Below, piece by piece: positions 1-7,056 of a stretch of DNA of 32,434 bases. Every line of letters starts with the position of its first letter. The stretch's first letter is position 1. Under the pieces are notes generated by a model that was not told the DNA's origin, ran no database searches, and was given only the letters and a program-made list of their open reading frames with translations. The DNA lies in the NCBI RefSeq assembly GCF_900101895.1, contig NZ_FMVF01000014.1, positions 1 to 32,434 on the forward strand, written 5' to 3'. The DNA is from Flavobacterium caeni (GTDB lineage Bacteria > Bacteroidota > Bacteroidia > Flavobacteriales > Flavobacteriaceae). The position numbers and the translations under genes are program-made.

Positions 1-60
1 GCTACAGGTGTAAAGGCAGTAATGTCATAGCCGAGTAGTACTAATAACCCGTAAGCTTAT
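1..60 (+). rRNA. 23S ribosomal RNA, 3' end only
   Basis: The first bases match the conserved 3' end of bacterial 23S rRNA: the stretch around 29-58 reads AGCCGAGTAGTACTAATAAC followed by a terminal GTAAGCTT, the usual flavobacterial ending that pairs with the 5' end of the molecule. The rest of the gene lies outside the window. The exact 3' end is estimated. A 5S gene follows on the same strand, as expected in an rrn operon. Confidence 0.93.
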
Positions 61-236
61 GTACGCGCTTCCGGGCCGCAAGGCCCGGAGCAATCTTTCC
101 AGATGTTTTTTCTTTATCCCAGTGTGTCAACAATATTACCGCTCGCGCGGAGTCATAAAGGACAAAAGTCATAAACGTCATAAAGGCAACCGGCCTTGCG
201 ACTTTAAGACCTTAAGGCTTTACGACTTAAAACCTA
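61..236 (+). other. 23S-5S intergenic spacer with processing hairpin and AAAGTC-type repeats
   Basis: Bases 70-77 (TCCGGGCC) pair perfectly with 82-89 (GGCCCGGA) around a GCAA tetraloop, a likely processing or boundary hairpin just after 23S. From about 151 to 235 the spacer becomes a run of degenerate GTCATAAA-like units (GTCATAAAG, GTCATAAAC, GTCATAAAG, then CGACTTTAAG and ACGACTTAAA). These resemble the perfect array at the right end of the window. No tRNA is present. Confidence 0.7.
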
Positions 237-341
237 AGGTGGTTATTGCGGCGGGGCTCACCTCTTCCCATCCCGAACAGAGAAGTTAAGCCCGCCTGCG
301 CAGATGGTACTGCAATCCTGTGGGAGAGTATGTCGCCGCCT
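237..341 (+). rRNA. 5S ribosomal RNA
   Basis: The central part carries the conserved 5S stretch GGGGCTCACCTCTTCCCAT, CCGAACAGAGAAGTTAAGCCC and GATGGTACTGC, and ends in GGGAGAGTATGTCGCCGCC. The termini pair as helix I: GGTGGT at 238-243 with GCCGCC at 335-340, with two G-U pairs. The length of about 105-110 nt is normal. A GAAA-capped terminator follows. Confidence 0.93.
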
Positions 342-350
342 TTCTTTTGA

Positions 351-385
351 AAACCCTGTCTGAAAAGACGGGGTTTCTTGTTTTT
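351..385 (+). terminator. Rho-independent terminator of the rrn operon
   Basis: AAACCCTGTCT (351-361) pairs with AGACGGGGTTT (366-376), with one G-U pair, around a GAAA tetraloop. A T-rich tail follows. It lies 10 bp after the 5S gene. Confidence 0.85.
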
Positions 386-407
386 GAAGGCAGTGCAGTC
401 GCGCTTC

Positions 408-473
408 GCGCTCGTGCCGCCGCCTTTCTTTAGTGAAACCCTCCATCTTCCGATGGGGGGGTTCTTGTTTTTG
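408..473 (+). repeat. Decayed second copy of the 5S tail plus terminator
   Basis: Bases 412-440 (TCGTGCCGCCGCCTTTCTTT then AGTGAAACC) closely resemble the true 5S end plus leader of its terminator at 329-355. They are followed by another hairpin (437-447 with 452-463, TTCC loop) and the same TTCTTGTTTTT tail. I infer a leftover of a duplicated or deleted 5S copy. The resemblance covers only some tens of bases, so chance similarity of two terminators is possible. Either way the hairpin is a second good terminator. Confidence 0.55.
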
Positions 474-476
474 GCA

Positions 477-658
477 GACGCTGCGCTCGGGCCGCAGTTT
501 TTTGTTTTGGGGTTAACCCTTTAGGTTGGCATGGTAAGGGTCGAACTTCGAACTTGAAACCTTGCCTCTGCCGGAGATAACATTCTTTACGTGAAGACCA
601 AACGTCCAAGCCCAAAAATAAAGGTATTGTCGTTAAATGGCCGCTGTGTGCGGTTCCT
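477..658. other. Non-coding stretch between rrn operon and T9SS cluster
   Basis: No gene is recognisable here. It contains a short TCGAACTTCGAACTTGAAAC motif of the kind seen again near 17460 and 32390. It separates the plus-strand rrn operon from the convergent minus-strand T9SS genes. Confidence 0.5.
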
Positions 659-2386
659 TTATTTTTTAATGAACTTTATCGTATTTTCTTTTCCCGAGCC
701 GGTCTTGGCCTTTAAAATGTACTCGCCTGCCGGCAAATTACCGACATTTAGCCCGGCAATGTGCTTTTTTGAGGTCGATTGCAGTCTTCCTGTCATGTCA
801 AACACCTCAATGTCTGTCAACGGTTCGGAAAAATACAGGGTTTCCGATACGGGATTCGGGTAAAGTTCCACTTTGGACGGCTTTTCCTTTTGCTCTGCGA
901 CAGACAAATTATTCTCTATCTTGAACAAGCCGTCTTGGGCCGTGTTGACAAGCAAATAGTCATTGTCTGTCTTGAAAATACCGGTGACTTCCACGTTATT
1001 TTCCTGTATGCTCCTGCCGCCGGCATTGAAGTTATTTAGCTGCGGATCGATGTAAAGTTCCGTACCGTTGTAGGTGTAAATCGCGTTTTCGACCTCACTG
1101 TAGAAAACAAGGTTGCCTTGCCATTCGGTGGCGAATTTTACGTCATAATTACCTACTTCTGATGAAGTATAAATGAGCTCCGGTGTGGAATTTATTGAAG
1201 TCATTTTATAAACTTTTGCAGTATAATTGCCCCCCATTCCTGTTTGGTTATCTACAGTAGAAAAATAGGTTGTATTACCTACTTGTACAAATGAATTTCC
1301 TGTACTTGCAGGTTGAAAGCTATTCCAGTTGGAATAAGTTTGAAAATAAGCCAAAAAGCCCCATTGAGAAATTGTAGGCATATAATTTATTTCTACTGCG
1401 GTGTTTATACCGTTGGTTTTGTACCATTTATAAGAGTACGTAGCTGTTTCGACATCATAGTGATAGGTGTAAAAAATTGCGCCGTCATTTAATACGATGT
1501 AATCTTGTAAAGAGTAATCAGACAAATTCAAAATGTTGAAATTTCTGTCTAATACGTCATCTGCATTAAACGAAATTATTTTTCCGCCATAGCCGGAGTT
1601 ATAAACTAAACGGTTGTTGATTACAATTGGTTTTCCTTTCGGATAAAATCCTTGTGGTAGGATAAAAGCACCATACTCATCTTCAGGTAAAACAGGTACA
1701 ATTGGAAACGGTGCATCATTAAGGTTATAAAACGCCCACACCGTTTCATAATTATCATAACCAATAATATCATCGCCCGGCATTCTGACGCTCATAAACA
1801 GCCCGCCACTATACGCATAGGAATTGGCTACGTCAAAAGCCATCGGATAAGGTTGATAGTAGATCGCATTGTCAGATAAGTCTATCCAGCCATTGTATGC
1901 ATAATTATCATTACCGCCGTTGCCAAAATAAAGTCTGTCATTTACTAATTGAACACCACCCAAACTTTGTATCTCACCTGGGTCGAATATATCTATCACA
2001 TTGGCTTGTGTGTTGATTTTTACAATGATTTGGTTGCCCACAAAGATTGAAAAGTAAACCGTATTGCCATAAAATTGTGGATTGAAAGCAGGATTTAATG
2101 GGCCATTATTGATTACAGGTGCCCAATATCCATTTTCAAAATATGGTTTCGCGCTGTCGGTGACACTCATTTGCGTTACAGCATTTGTCGCAATATTGAT
2201 TTTGTAATACTGATAGTCATAGCCTTGTGTTTCAAGGTCATCAATATTTTGCCTTACAAACAAATTCCCCTGATACTGAAACAAAGGCGTGAAAGTCCCG
2301 AAACTTTCGTCGGTAACAGGTTCAAGCTGGGCATAGCCAAGCGTTCCGCATAAAGCGATGAGCAGGGAAAGTAATTTTGTTTTCAT
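659..2386 (-). CDS. T9SS type A sorting domain protein, paralogue A (last of three)
   Basis: This 575-residue secreted protein starts with a type I signal peptide (MKTKLLSLLIALCGTLGYAQ). Its last 70 residues (506-575) form a T9SS C-terminal sorting domain that opens with YPNP, has a central FDMTGR strand and ends in KFIKK, so export through the type IX system to the cell surface is expected. The body contains aromatic, glycine-rich segments such as GNTTYFSTV, WQGNLVFYS and YTYNGTEL, which suggest a beta-propeller-like fold; I cannot assign a substrate. It is the 3' member of three tandem paralogues, 12 bp after paralogue B. Segments near both ends and in the middle are almost identical in DNA to paralogue C, while the stretches between are strongly divergent. 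The gene is AT-richer than most of the window. Confidence 0.9.
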   Translation of the reverse strand: MKTKLLSLLIALCGTLGYAQLEPVTDESFGTFTPLFQYQGNLFVRQNIDDLETQGYDYQYYKINIATNAVTQMSVTDSAKPYFENGYWAPVINNGPLNPAFNPQFYGNTVYFSIFVGNQIIVKINTQANVIDIFDPGEIQSLGGVQLVNDRLYFGNGGNDNYAYNGWIDLSDNAIYYQPYPMAFDVANSYAYSGGLFMSVRMPGDDIIGYDNYETVWAFYNLNDAPFPIVPVLPEDEYGAFILPQGFYPKGKPIVINNRLVYNSGYGGKIISFNADDVLDRNFNILNLSDYSLQDYIVLNDGAIFYTYHYDVETATYSYKWYKTNGINTAVEINYMPTISQWGFLAYFQTYSNWNSFQPASTGNSFVQVGNTTYFSTVDNQTGMGGNYTAKVYKMTSINSTPELIYTSSEVGNYDVKFATEWQGNLVFYSEVENAIYTYNGTELYIDPQLNNFNAGGRSIQENNVEVTGIFKTDNDYLLVNTAQDGLFKIENNLSVAEQKEKPSKVELYPNPVSETLYFSEPLTDIEVFDMTGRLQSTSKKHIAGLNVGNLPAGEYILKAKTGSGKENTIKFIKK

Positions 2387-2398
2387 CGGTGTTGTTTT

Positions 2399-4117
2399 TT
2401 AATGTTTAACAAATTTTTCAATAAATTTTCCCCCTTTCTCTGCTTCTGCTTTTAAAATATAATTCCCTGCTGATAAATCAGAAATCTCAATTTTTTCGTG
2501 TGTTCCGGTAAAGGATTTTATAGTTCTTCCCATAAGGTCGTAGATTGTAATGTTTTTTAATTCTTTAGAAAAAAAGAGGGTTTCATTGGCAGGATTGGGA
2601 TAAACCTGTAATTGGATAAGTTCGGTCTCTGTAGTAGATAACGATTCTTGTATGCTAAATACACCCAAGTTTGTAAAAATAAAAATATTTGTTTCGGTTG
2701 GCAAAATACCGCTGATGGAATATTGCGGCTGGTCTGCCATTCTGCAACCTTCGCAATTTAAATTATTTAGCTGCGGGTCGGCAATTAGTTCTGTGCCGTC
2801 GTATCGGTAAATTAATCCGTCTTCTATGTTTAGGAAAATCAAATTTCCCTGCCATTCTGCAGCAAAAATAATGCTTGCTCTTGTATCCAAATAGGAAGCG
2901 TTATAAGTATGGATTAGTTCCGGTGCAGAATTAATTGAACTCATTTTCCATAATTTACATTCTATTGCTTCTCGGTCTATGGTGCTGAAATAGGTTGTGT
3001 TTCCGATTGTTACAAATGCGTTGCCGACACCGCCGGAAGCATTTCCGTAAGCAGGCGATATAAAACCATTGGTGTCTGAATAGGTTTTGAACCAATAGTT
3101 TAGGTAAAAATCTTGCGCATTGGTATTGGCGTCGGGCATATTGTTGATTTCAACCGCAGTATTAATGCCGTCTGTTTTATACCATTTGTGGCTGTATCCC
3201 GTTTCGCTGTTGTACATTCTGTGCAGAAAAATAACACCGTCGTTCAAAACAATATAATCAAAACCTTGATGCGTTGTACTGTCGAAACTAAGTAAATTCA
3301 GGTTGTTATAATCGAAATTGCTTACATCAACAGAAATTATTCGGTTTGGATTGGCTTCTTGATAGCCGGCAATATAAAGTAGTTTGTTGTTTACAAAAAT
3401 CGGTTTCTTCAAATAACTGAATGAATCAATGATTTGAATTTCGGCAGAAGTCAAATCTATATCATCAACTACGCCAAAATTTGTCCCGAAATCAGTATTC
3501 ACTTTCGTCAAACGCTTGTAAGTATTGCCTGTTTGGGAATCTACCCAATCAATCGGAAGTATCATTTCATCATTTACGTTATAGGCAAGTTGCCCGCTGA
3601 ACCAATTTGACGGCTGGTCGTTCCACGATACGTCGCCTGTTGTAAAATCCTTGAACCGATAAAGACTTGAATAAAATAATCTGTGTGAGAAAACGTGTCC
3701 GTAACCACGCCCCAAACCGTCTATTGTAAGCGTATTGTTTTGAGTGTCAAGTTTTAAGTTGTCGTAATCTACTGCAAAATTGTTAAGATAAACTTCATTG
3801 TTGTAGTAATTCGGCGACAAACCGCCTGAACGCATATAGCAATCTGTGCCACAATATGTAATCAACTGCCAAACAGAATAATTGAACGAACCTAATTCAC
3901 CGCTTAGTTGAATTTGCGTAACATCATTCGTGGTGGGATTAATCTTGTAAAATCCATATTGTCCGCCGGAAGATGCAAGTGCGTACAAATTTCCCTGATA
4001 CTGAAATTTCGGGACAATAGAACCCGCGTCTAAATTCCCGTCTGTTATCGGGTCAAGTTGGGCGTTGCCCGTTATTCCGCATAAAGCGAAAAGAATAGAT
4101 AATAATTTTGTTTTCAT
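2399..4117 (-). CDS. T9SS type A sorting domain protein, paralogue B (middle of three)
   Basis: This 572-residue protein has a signal peptide (MKTKLLSILFALCGITGNAQ) and a T9SS sorting domain at 503-572 with YPNPANETLFF, IYDLMGR and LSAGNYILKA. The overall plan matches A and C: the N-terminal FQYQGNLY segment, KWYKTDGINTAVEINNMP in the middle, TTYFSTIDRE, and WQGNLIFL before the tail. Its DNA is the most diverged of the three and its sorting domain resembles the delta-60 protein more than its neighbours, so it seems not to have shared in the recent A-C exchange. It lies 5 bp after paralogue C. The function of the body is unknown. Confidence 0.9.
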   Translation of the reverse strand: MKTKLLSILFALCGITGNAQLDPITDGNLDAGSIVPKFQYQGNLYALASSGGQYGFYKINPTTNDVTQIQLSGELGSFNYSVWQLITYCGTDCYMRSGGLSPNYYNNEVYLNNFAVDYDNLKLDTQNNTLTIDGLGRGYGHVFSHRLFYSSLYRFKDFTTGDVSWNDQPSNWFSGQLAYNVNDEMILPIDWVDSQTGNTYKRLTKVNTDFGTNFGVVDDIDLTSAEIQIIDSFSYLKKPIFVNNKLLYIAGYQEANPNRIISVDVSNFDYNNLNLLSFDSTTHQGFDYIVLNDGVIFLHRMYNSETGYSHKWYKTDGINTAVEINNMPDANTNAQDFYLNYWFKTYSDTNGFISPAYGNASGGVGNAFVTIGNTTYFSTIDREAIECKLWKMSSINSAPELIHTYNASYLDTRASIIFAAEWQGNLIFLNIEDGLIYRYDGTELIADPQLNNLNCEGCRMADQPQYSISGILPTETNIFIFTNLGVFSIQESLSTTETELIQLQVYPNPANETLFFSKELKNITIYDLMGRTIKSFTGTHEKIEISDLSAGNYILKAEAEKGGKFIEKFVKH

Positions 4118-4122
4118 TGTTG

Positions 4123-5820
4123 TTATTTTTTAATGAACTTTATCGTATTTTCTTTTCCAGAGCCGGCCTTGGCCTTTAAAATGTACTCGCCTGCCGGCAA
4201 ATTGCCGACATTTAGCTCGGTAATGTGCTTTTTTGAGGCCGATTGCAATCTCCCTGTCATGTCAAACACCTCAATATCTGTCAATGATTCGGAAAAATAC
4301 AGGGTTTCCGATACGGGATTCGGGTAAAGTTCCACTTTGGACGGCTTTTCCTTTTGCTCTGCGACAGACAAATTATTCTCTATCTTGAACAAGCCGTCTT
4401 GGGCCGTGTTGACAAGCAAATAGTCATTGTCTGTCTTGAAAATACCGGTGACTTCCACGTTATTTTCCTGTATGCTCCTGCCGCCGGCATTGAAGTTATT
4501 TAGCTGCGGATCGATGTAAAGTTCCGAGCCGTTGTAGGTGTAAATTACGTTTTCTTGACGATTATAGAAAATCAAATTTCCTTGCCATTCGGTGGCGAAT
4601 TGAGCTAATCCACCAACATAATCAGGACCACCGGTATTTGTGCCAGTAAAACTATGAATCAATTCAGGAGTAGAATTGATGGAAGTAATTTTGTATATTT
4701 TTGCAGTACAATTCCCTCCACATCCTGTGTCATTGGTTAAAAAATAAGTTGAATTTCCAATTTTTACAAATGAATTCCAAGTACCATAAAGGCTAAAGTT
4801 ATTCCATTCAGAATACGTTTGAAAACCGTTGCCGTTACCCAAACCATAATTCAAAAAATATTGTCCCTCACTTTCTGGGATAAAGTTTATTATTTCTGTA
4901 GCATTGTCTATGCCGTTAGTTTTATACCATTTAGATGAGTAAGTTTGTGTTTCAGTATCCAGGTGAAGGGCAGAAAAAATTACACCGTCGTGTAATAATA
5001 GATAATCATGAGTGAAATATCCAAGCGAAGCGGGCGTTTCCCATACATTGAAATTTCGTTCTAACACGTCATTTACACTAAACGAAAATATACCGCTACC
5101 GCCGGCATAGAGCAAACGGTTATTTACAAACAACGGCTTACCTTTCGGGGAAATGCCACTCGGTATTTGCCATTGACCTGCTTCGTTCTCCGGTAAAACA
5201 GGCACAATTGGGAACGGTGCATCATTAAGGTTATAAAACGCCCACACCGTTTCATAATTATCATAACCAATAATATCATCGCCTGGCATTCTGACGCTCA
5301 TAAACAGCCCGCCACTATACGCATAGGAATTGGCTACGTCAAAAGCCATCGGATAAGATTGAGGTATTATAGTGTTGTCAGACAGGTCTATCCAACCACT
5401 TGAATAATTATCGTTGCCGCCGTTGCCAAAGTAAAGTCTATCGTTGCACAACTGAATAGCAAGAGGTAAATAATCTGTGTCGATTATATCCACAACATTG
5501 GTCTGTGTGTTCAGTTTTGCAATGCGCTGACCACCTGCCAAAGAATACACGGCATTTCCGTAAAACTGCGGATTTACACCGCTAAATCCATAAGGCAATG
5601 CATTTTCGGTAAATGACAATTGCGTTATAACATCAGTAGCAATGTTGATTTTGTAGTATTGATGGTTGCCACTTGCATTTGGTTGCACTACATATAAATT
5701 CCCCTGATACTGAAACAAAGGCGTGAAAGTCCCGAAACTCCCGTCGGTAACAGGTTCAAGCTGGGCGTAGCCAAGCGTTCCGCATAAAGCGATGAGCAGG
5801 GAAAGTAATTTTGTTTTCAT
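4123..5820 (-). CDS. T9SS type A sorting domain protein, paralogue C (first of three)
   Basis: This 565-residue protein has a signal peptide identical in sequence to that of A and a T9SS sorting domain at 496-565 (YPNPVSETLYF, FDMTGR, LPAGEYILKA). Bases 4288-4526 are identical to 824-1062 in paralogue A (239 bp). Another block coding for the MAFDVANSYAYSGGLFMSV region differs from A at only a few sites. Between these blocks the two proteins differ clearly. The start codon is preceded by the same short spacer that follows the stop, a sign of tandem duplication. The operon reads into B and A. The function of the body is unknown; a beta-propeller-like fold is a guess from its glycine and aromatic pattern. 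Confidence 0.9.
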   Translation of the reverse strand: MKTKLLSLLIALCGTLGYAQLEPVTDGSFGTFTPLFQYQGNLYVVQPNASGNHQYYKINIATDVITQLSFTENALPYGFSGVNPQFYGNAVYSLAGGQRIAKLNTQTNVVDIIDTDYLPLAIQLCNDRLYFGNGGNDNYSSGWIDLSDNTIIPQSYPMAFDVANSYAYSGGLFMSVRMPGDDIIGYDNYETVWAFYNLNDAPFPIVPVLPENEAGQWQIPSGISPKGKPLFVNNRLLYAGGSGIFSFSVNDVLERNFNVWETPASLGYFTHDYLLLHDGVIFSALHLDTETQTYSSKWYKTNGIDNATEIINFIPESEGQYFLNYGLGNGNGFQTYSEWNNFSLYGTWNSFVKIGNSTYFLTNDTGCGGNCTAKIYKITSINSTPELIHSFTGTNTGGPDYVGGLAQFATEWQGNLIFYNRQENVIYTYNGSELYIDPQLNNFNAGGRSIQENNVEVTGIFKTDNDYLLVNTAQDGLFKIENNLSVAEQKEKPSKVELYPNPVSETLYFSESLTDIEVFDMTGRLQSASKKHITELNVGNLPAGEYILKAKAGSGKENTIKFIKK

Positions 5821-5825
5821 TGTTG

Positions 5826-5915
5826 TTATTTTTTAATGAACTTTATCGTATTTTCTTTTCCAGAGCCGGCCTTGGCCTTTAAAATGTACTCGCCTGCCGG
5901 CAAATTGCCTATATC
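5826..5915 (-). pseudogene. Relic of a T9SS paralogue: last 29 codons only
   Basis: Read on the minus strand this piece encodes DIGNLPAGEYILKAKAGSGK followed by the ENTIKFIKK ending and a stop, the end of an A/C-type sorting domain. About 104 bp, from the relic (up to 5909) through the spacer and into the start of paralogue C, are identical to the corresponding stretch at paralogue C's end and B's start (down from 4206). The rest of the gene is missing; the lipoprotein gene ends 14 bp away. It points to a further tandem copy that was truncated by recombination. Confidence 0.8.
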
Positions 5916-5929
5916 CGGACTTACGATAA

Positions 5930-7045
5930 CTATTTTTTTCTAACGTACAGTTGTGTTAAACCAACGCCATAAGGTTCACTTTTTGAACCAACTTTTGCGA
6001 GTGAACCCGCGGCCGGGTTTAATTCCCAAATTGTCATATTGTAACTACTATATGAGCCTGTAAAAACTCGGTTATCTGAAATAGAAATCTTCGTCATTTC
6101 TTCGTAATTATTTTCAGGGAAAGAAAAATAAATTGGCGTTCCGTTTTTCCAAATGGTTTTTGTTGAATTATTGCTTTCATCTATATCTGTCCCCACTATA
6201 TATAAATCTGTCCCTGAAATATCAAAATCAAAAAAGACAGACCTGACTCCTTCGTATGTTATTGGAAATTCTACTCCATTTTTGAAAATCTTTGATTGAT
6301 AGCGCAAACCTCCTACACTGAAGCCTGTCATGAAATAAACATCGCCATTTTCTGTAACTTTTAGTTTTGATTTGGCAAAAACGGCGGGGTCCTGACCATA
6401 GGTGACCTGTATGAAATTTCCATTTTTCCAATAACCGCATTGGGTTGTAAAAGAACTTCCCCCGTTACTTTGCCAGCCTCCTACATAAACATCTGTTCCA
6501 ACGACACACAAGTCAAAAGTCCATGGGTTTGCTGTACTCCAATTGCCATTATAGGGGCCAATTAATTCATATTGCATTACTCCGTTCTTCCAAAGCTTTG
6601 GGGCTACCGGTTGCCCTGTTACTTCAGACATGTGCATTGAAAGATAATATACATCACTTCCTTTTACGGCAACATATCTTACAGCTGTTCCCTCCCCGGT
6701 ATCGCTATACAAAATAGTATTATTTTTCAACACGCATCCGCCAAAATTCAAATAATGATCATTACCTGAATATACTGTTCTAAATCGAGCTTCGGCGCCT
6801 TGATAAATATCATTTCCGGATACTGCAAAACCGTATAAATCTGTTACAGGTAATCCGGTATCATATAGTTCTTCGGCGTTGCACAAAGTCACAAAATCTT
6901 TCCAAAAGTAGTTGCTTGAGCTTGCAAAATATTCAAAACCAGGATTTTGATTTGTATTGTCGCCGTTGCTGTTATTTTCATCACTGCTGCAAGAATACAT
7001 TACGCCTAAAAAGACAAATACGACCAAGAGTTTTTCGGTTCTCAT
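5930..7045 (-). CDS. Lipoprotein with about 50-residue WKNG repeats
   Basis: The 371-residue product begins with a lipoprotein signal peptide (LGVMYSCSSDE, lipid-bearing Cys at 19) followed by an Asn/Asp/Gly-rich linker. The body repeats a unit in which a 'GtDvYvvG' strand is followed by W/F-K-N-G: WKNG at 152 and 206, FKNG at 254 and WKNG at 299, i.e. every 45-54 residues. That spacing suits beta-propeller blades, but I do not recognise the family. There is no T9SS sorting domain of its own. The stop lies directly after an A7 run on the minus strand; one extra A would fuse it to the relic T9SS tail downstream. It sits 11 bp after the delta-60 gene and is likely cotranscribed with it. Confidence 0.82.
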   Translation of the reverse strand: MRTEKLLVVFVFLGVMYSCSSDENNSNGDNTNQNPGFEYFASSSNYFWKDFVTLCNAEELYDTGLPVTDLYGFAVSGNDIYQGAEARFRTVYSGNDHYLNFGGCVLKNNTILYSDTGEGTAVRYVAVKGSDVYYLSMHMSEVTGQPVAPKLWKNGVMQYELIGPYNGNWSTANPWTFDLCVVGTDVYVGGWQSNGGSSFTTQCGYWKNGNFIQVTYGQDPAVFAKSKLKVTENGDVYFMTGFSVGGLRYQSKIFKNGVEFPITYEGVRSVFFDFDISGTDLYIVGTDIDESNNSTKTIWKNGTPIYFSFPENNYEEMTKISISDNRVFTGSYSSYNMTIWELNPAAGSLAKVGSKSEPYGVGLTQLYVRKK

Positions 7046-7056
7046 AATTTTTATTC

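Noticed and set aside
61..236. tRNA gene in the rRNA spacer
   Set aside because: The only strong hairpin is a single GCAA-capped stem; no cloverleaf or TTCGA-type T-loop with matching arms is present.
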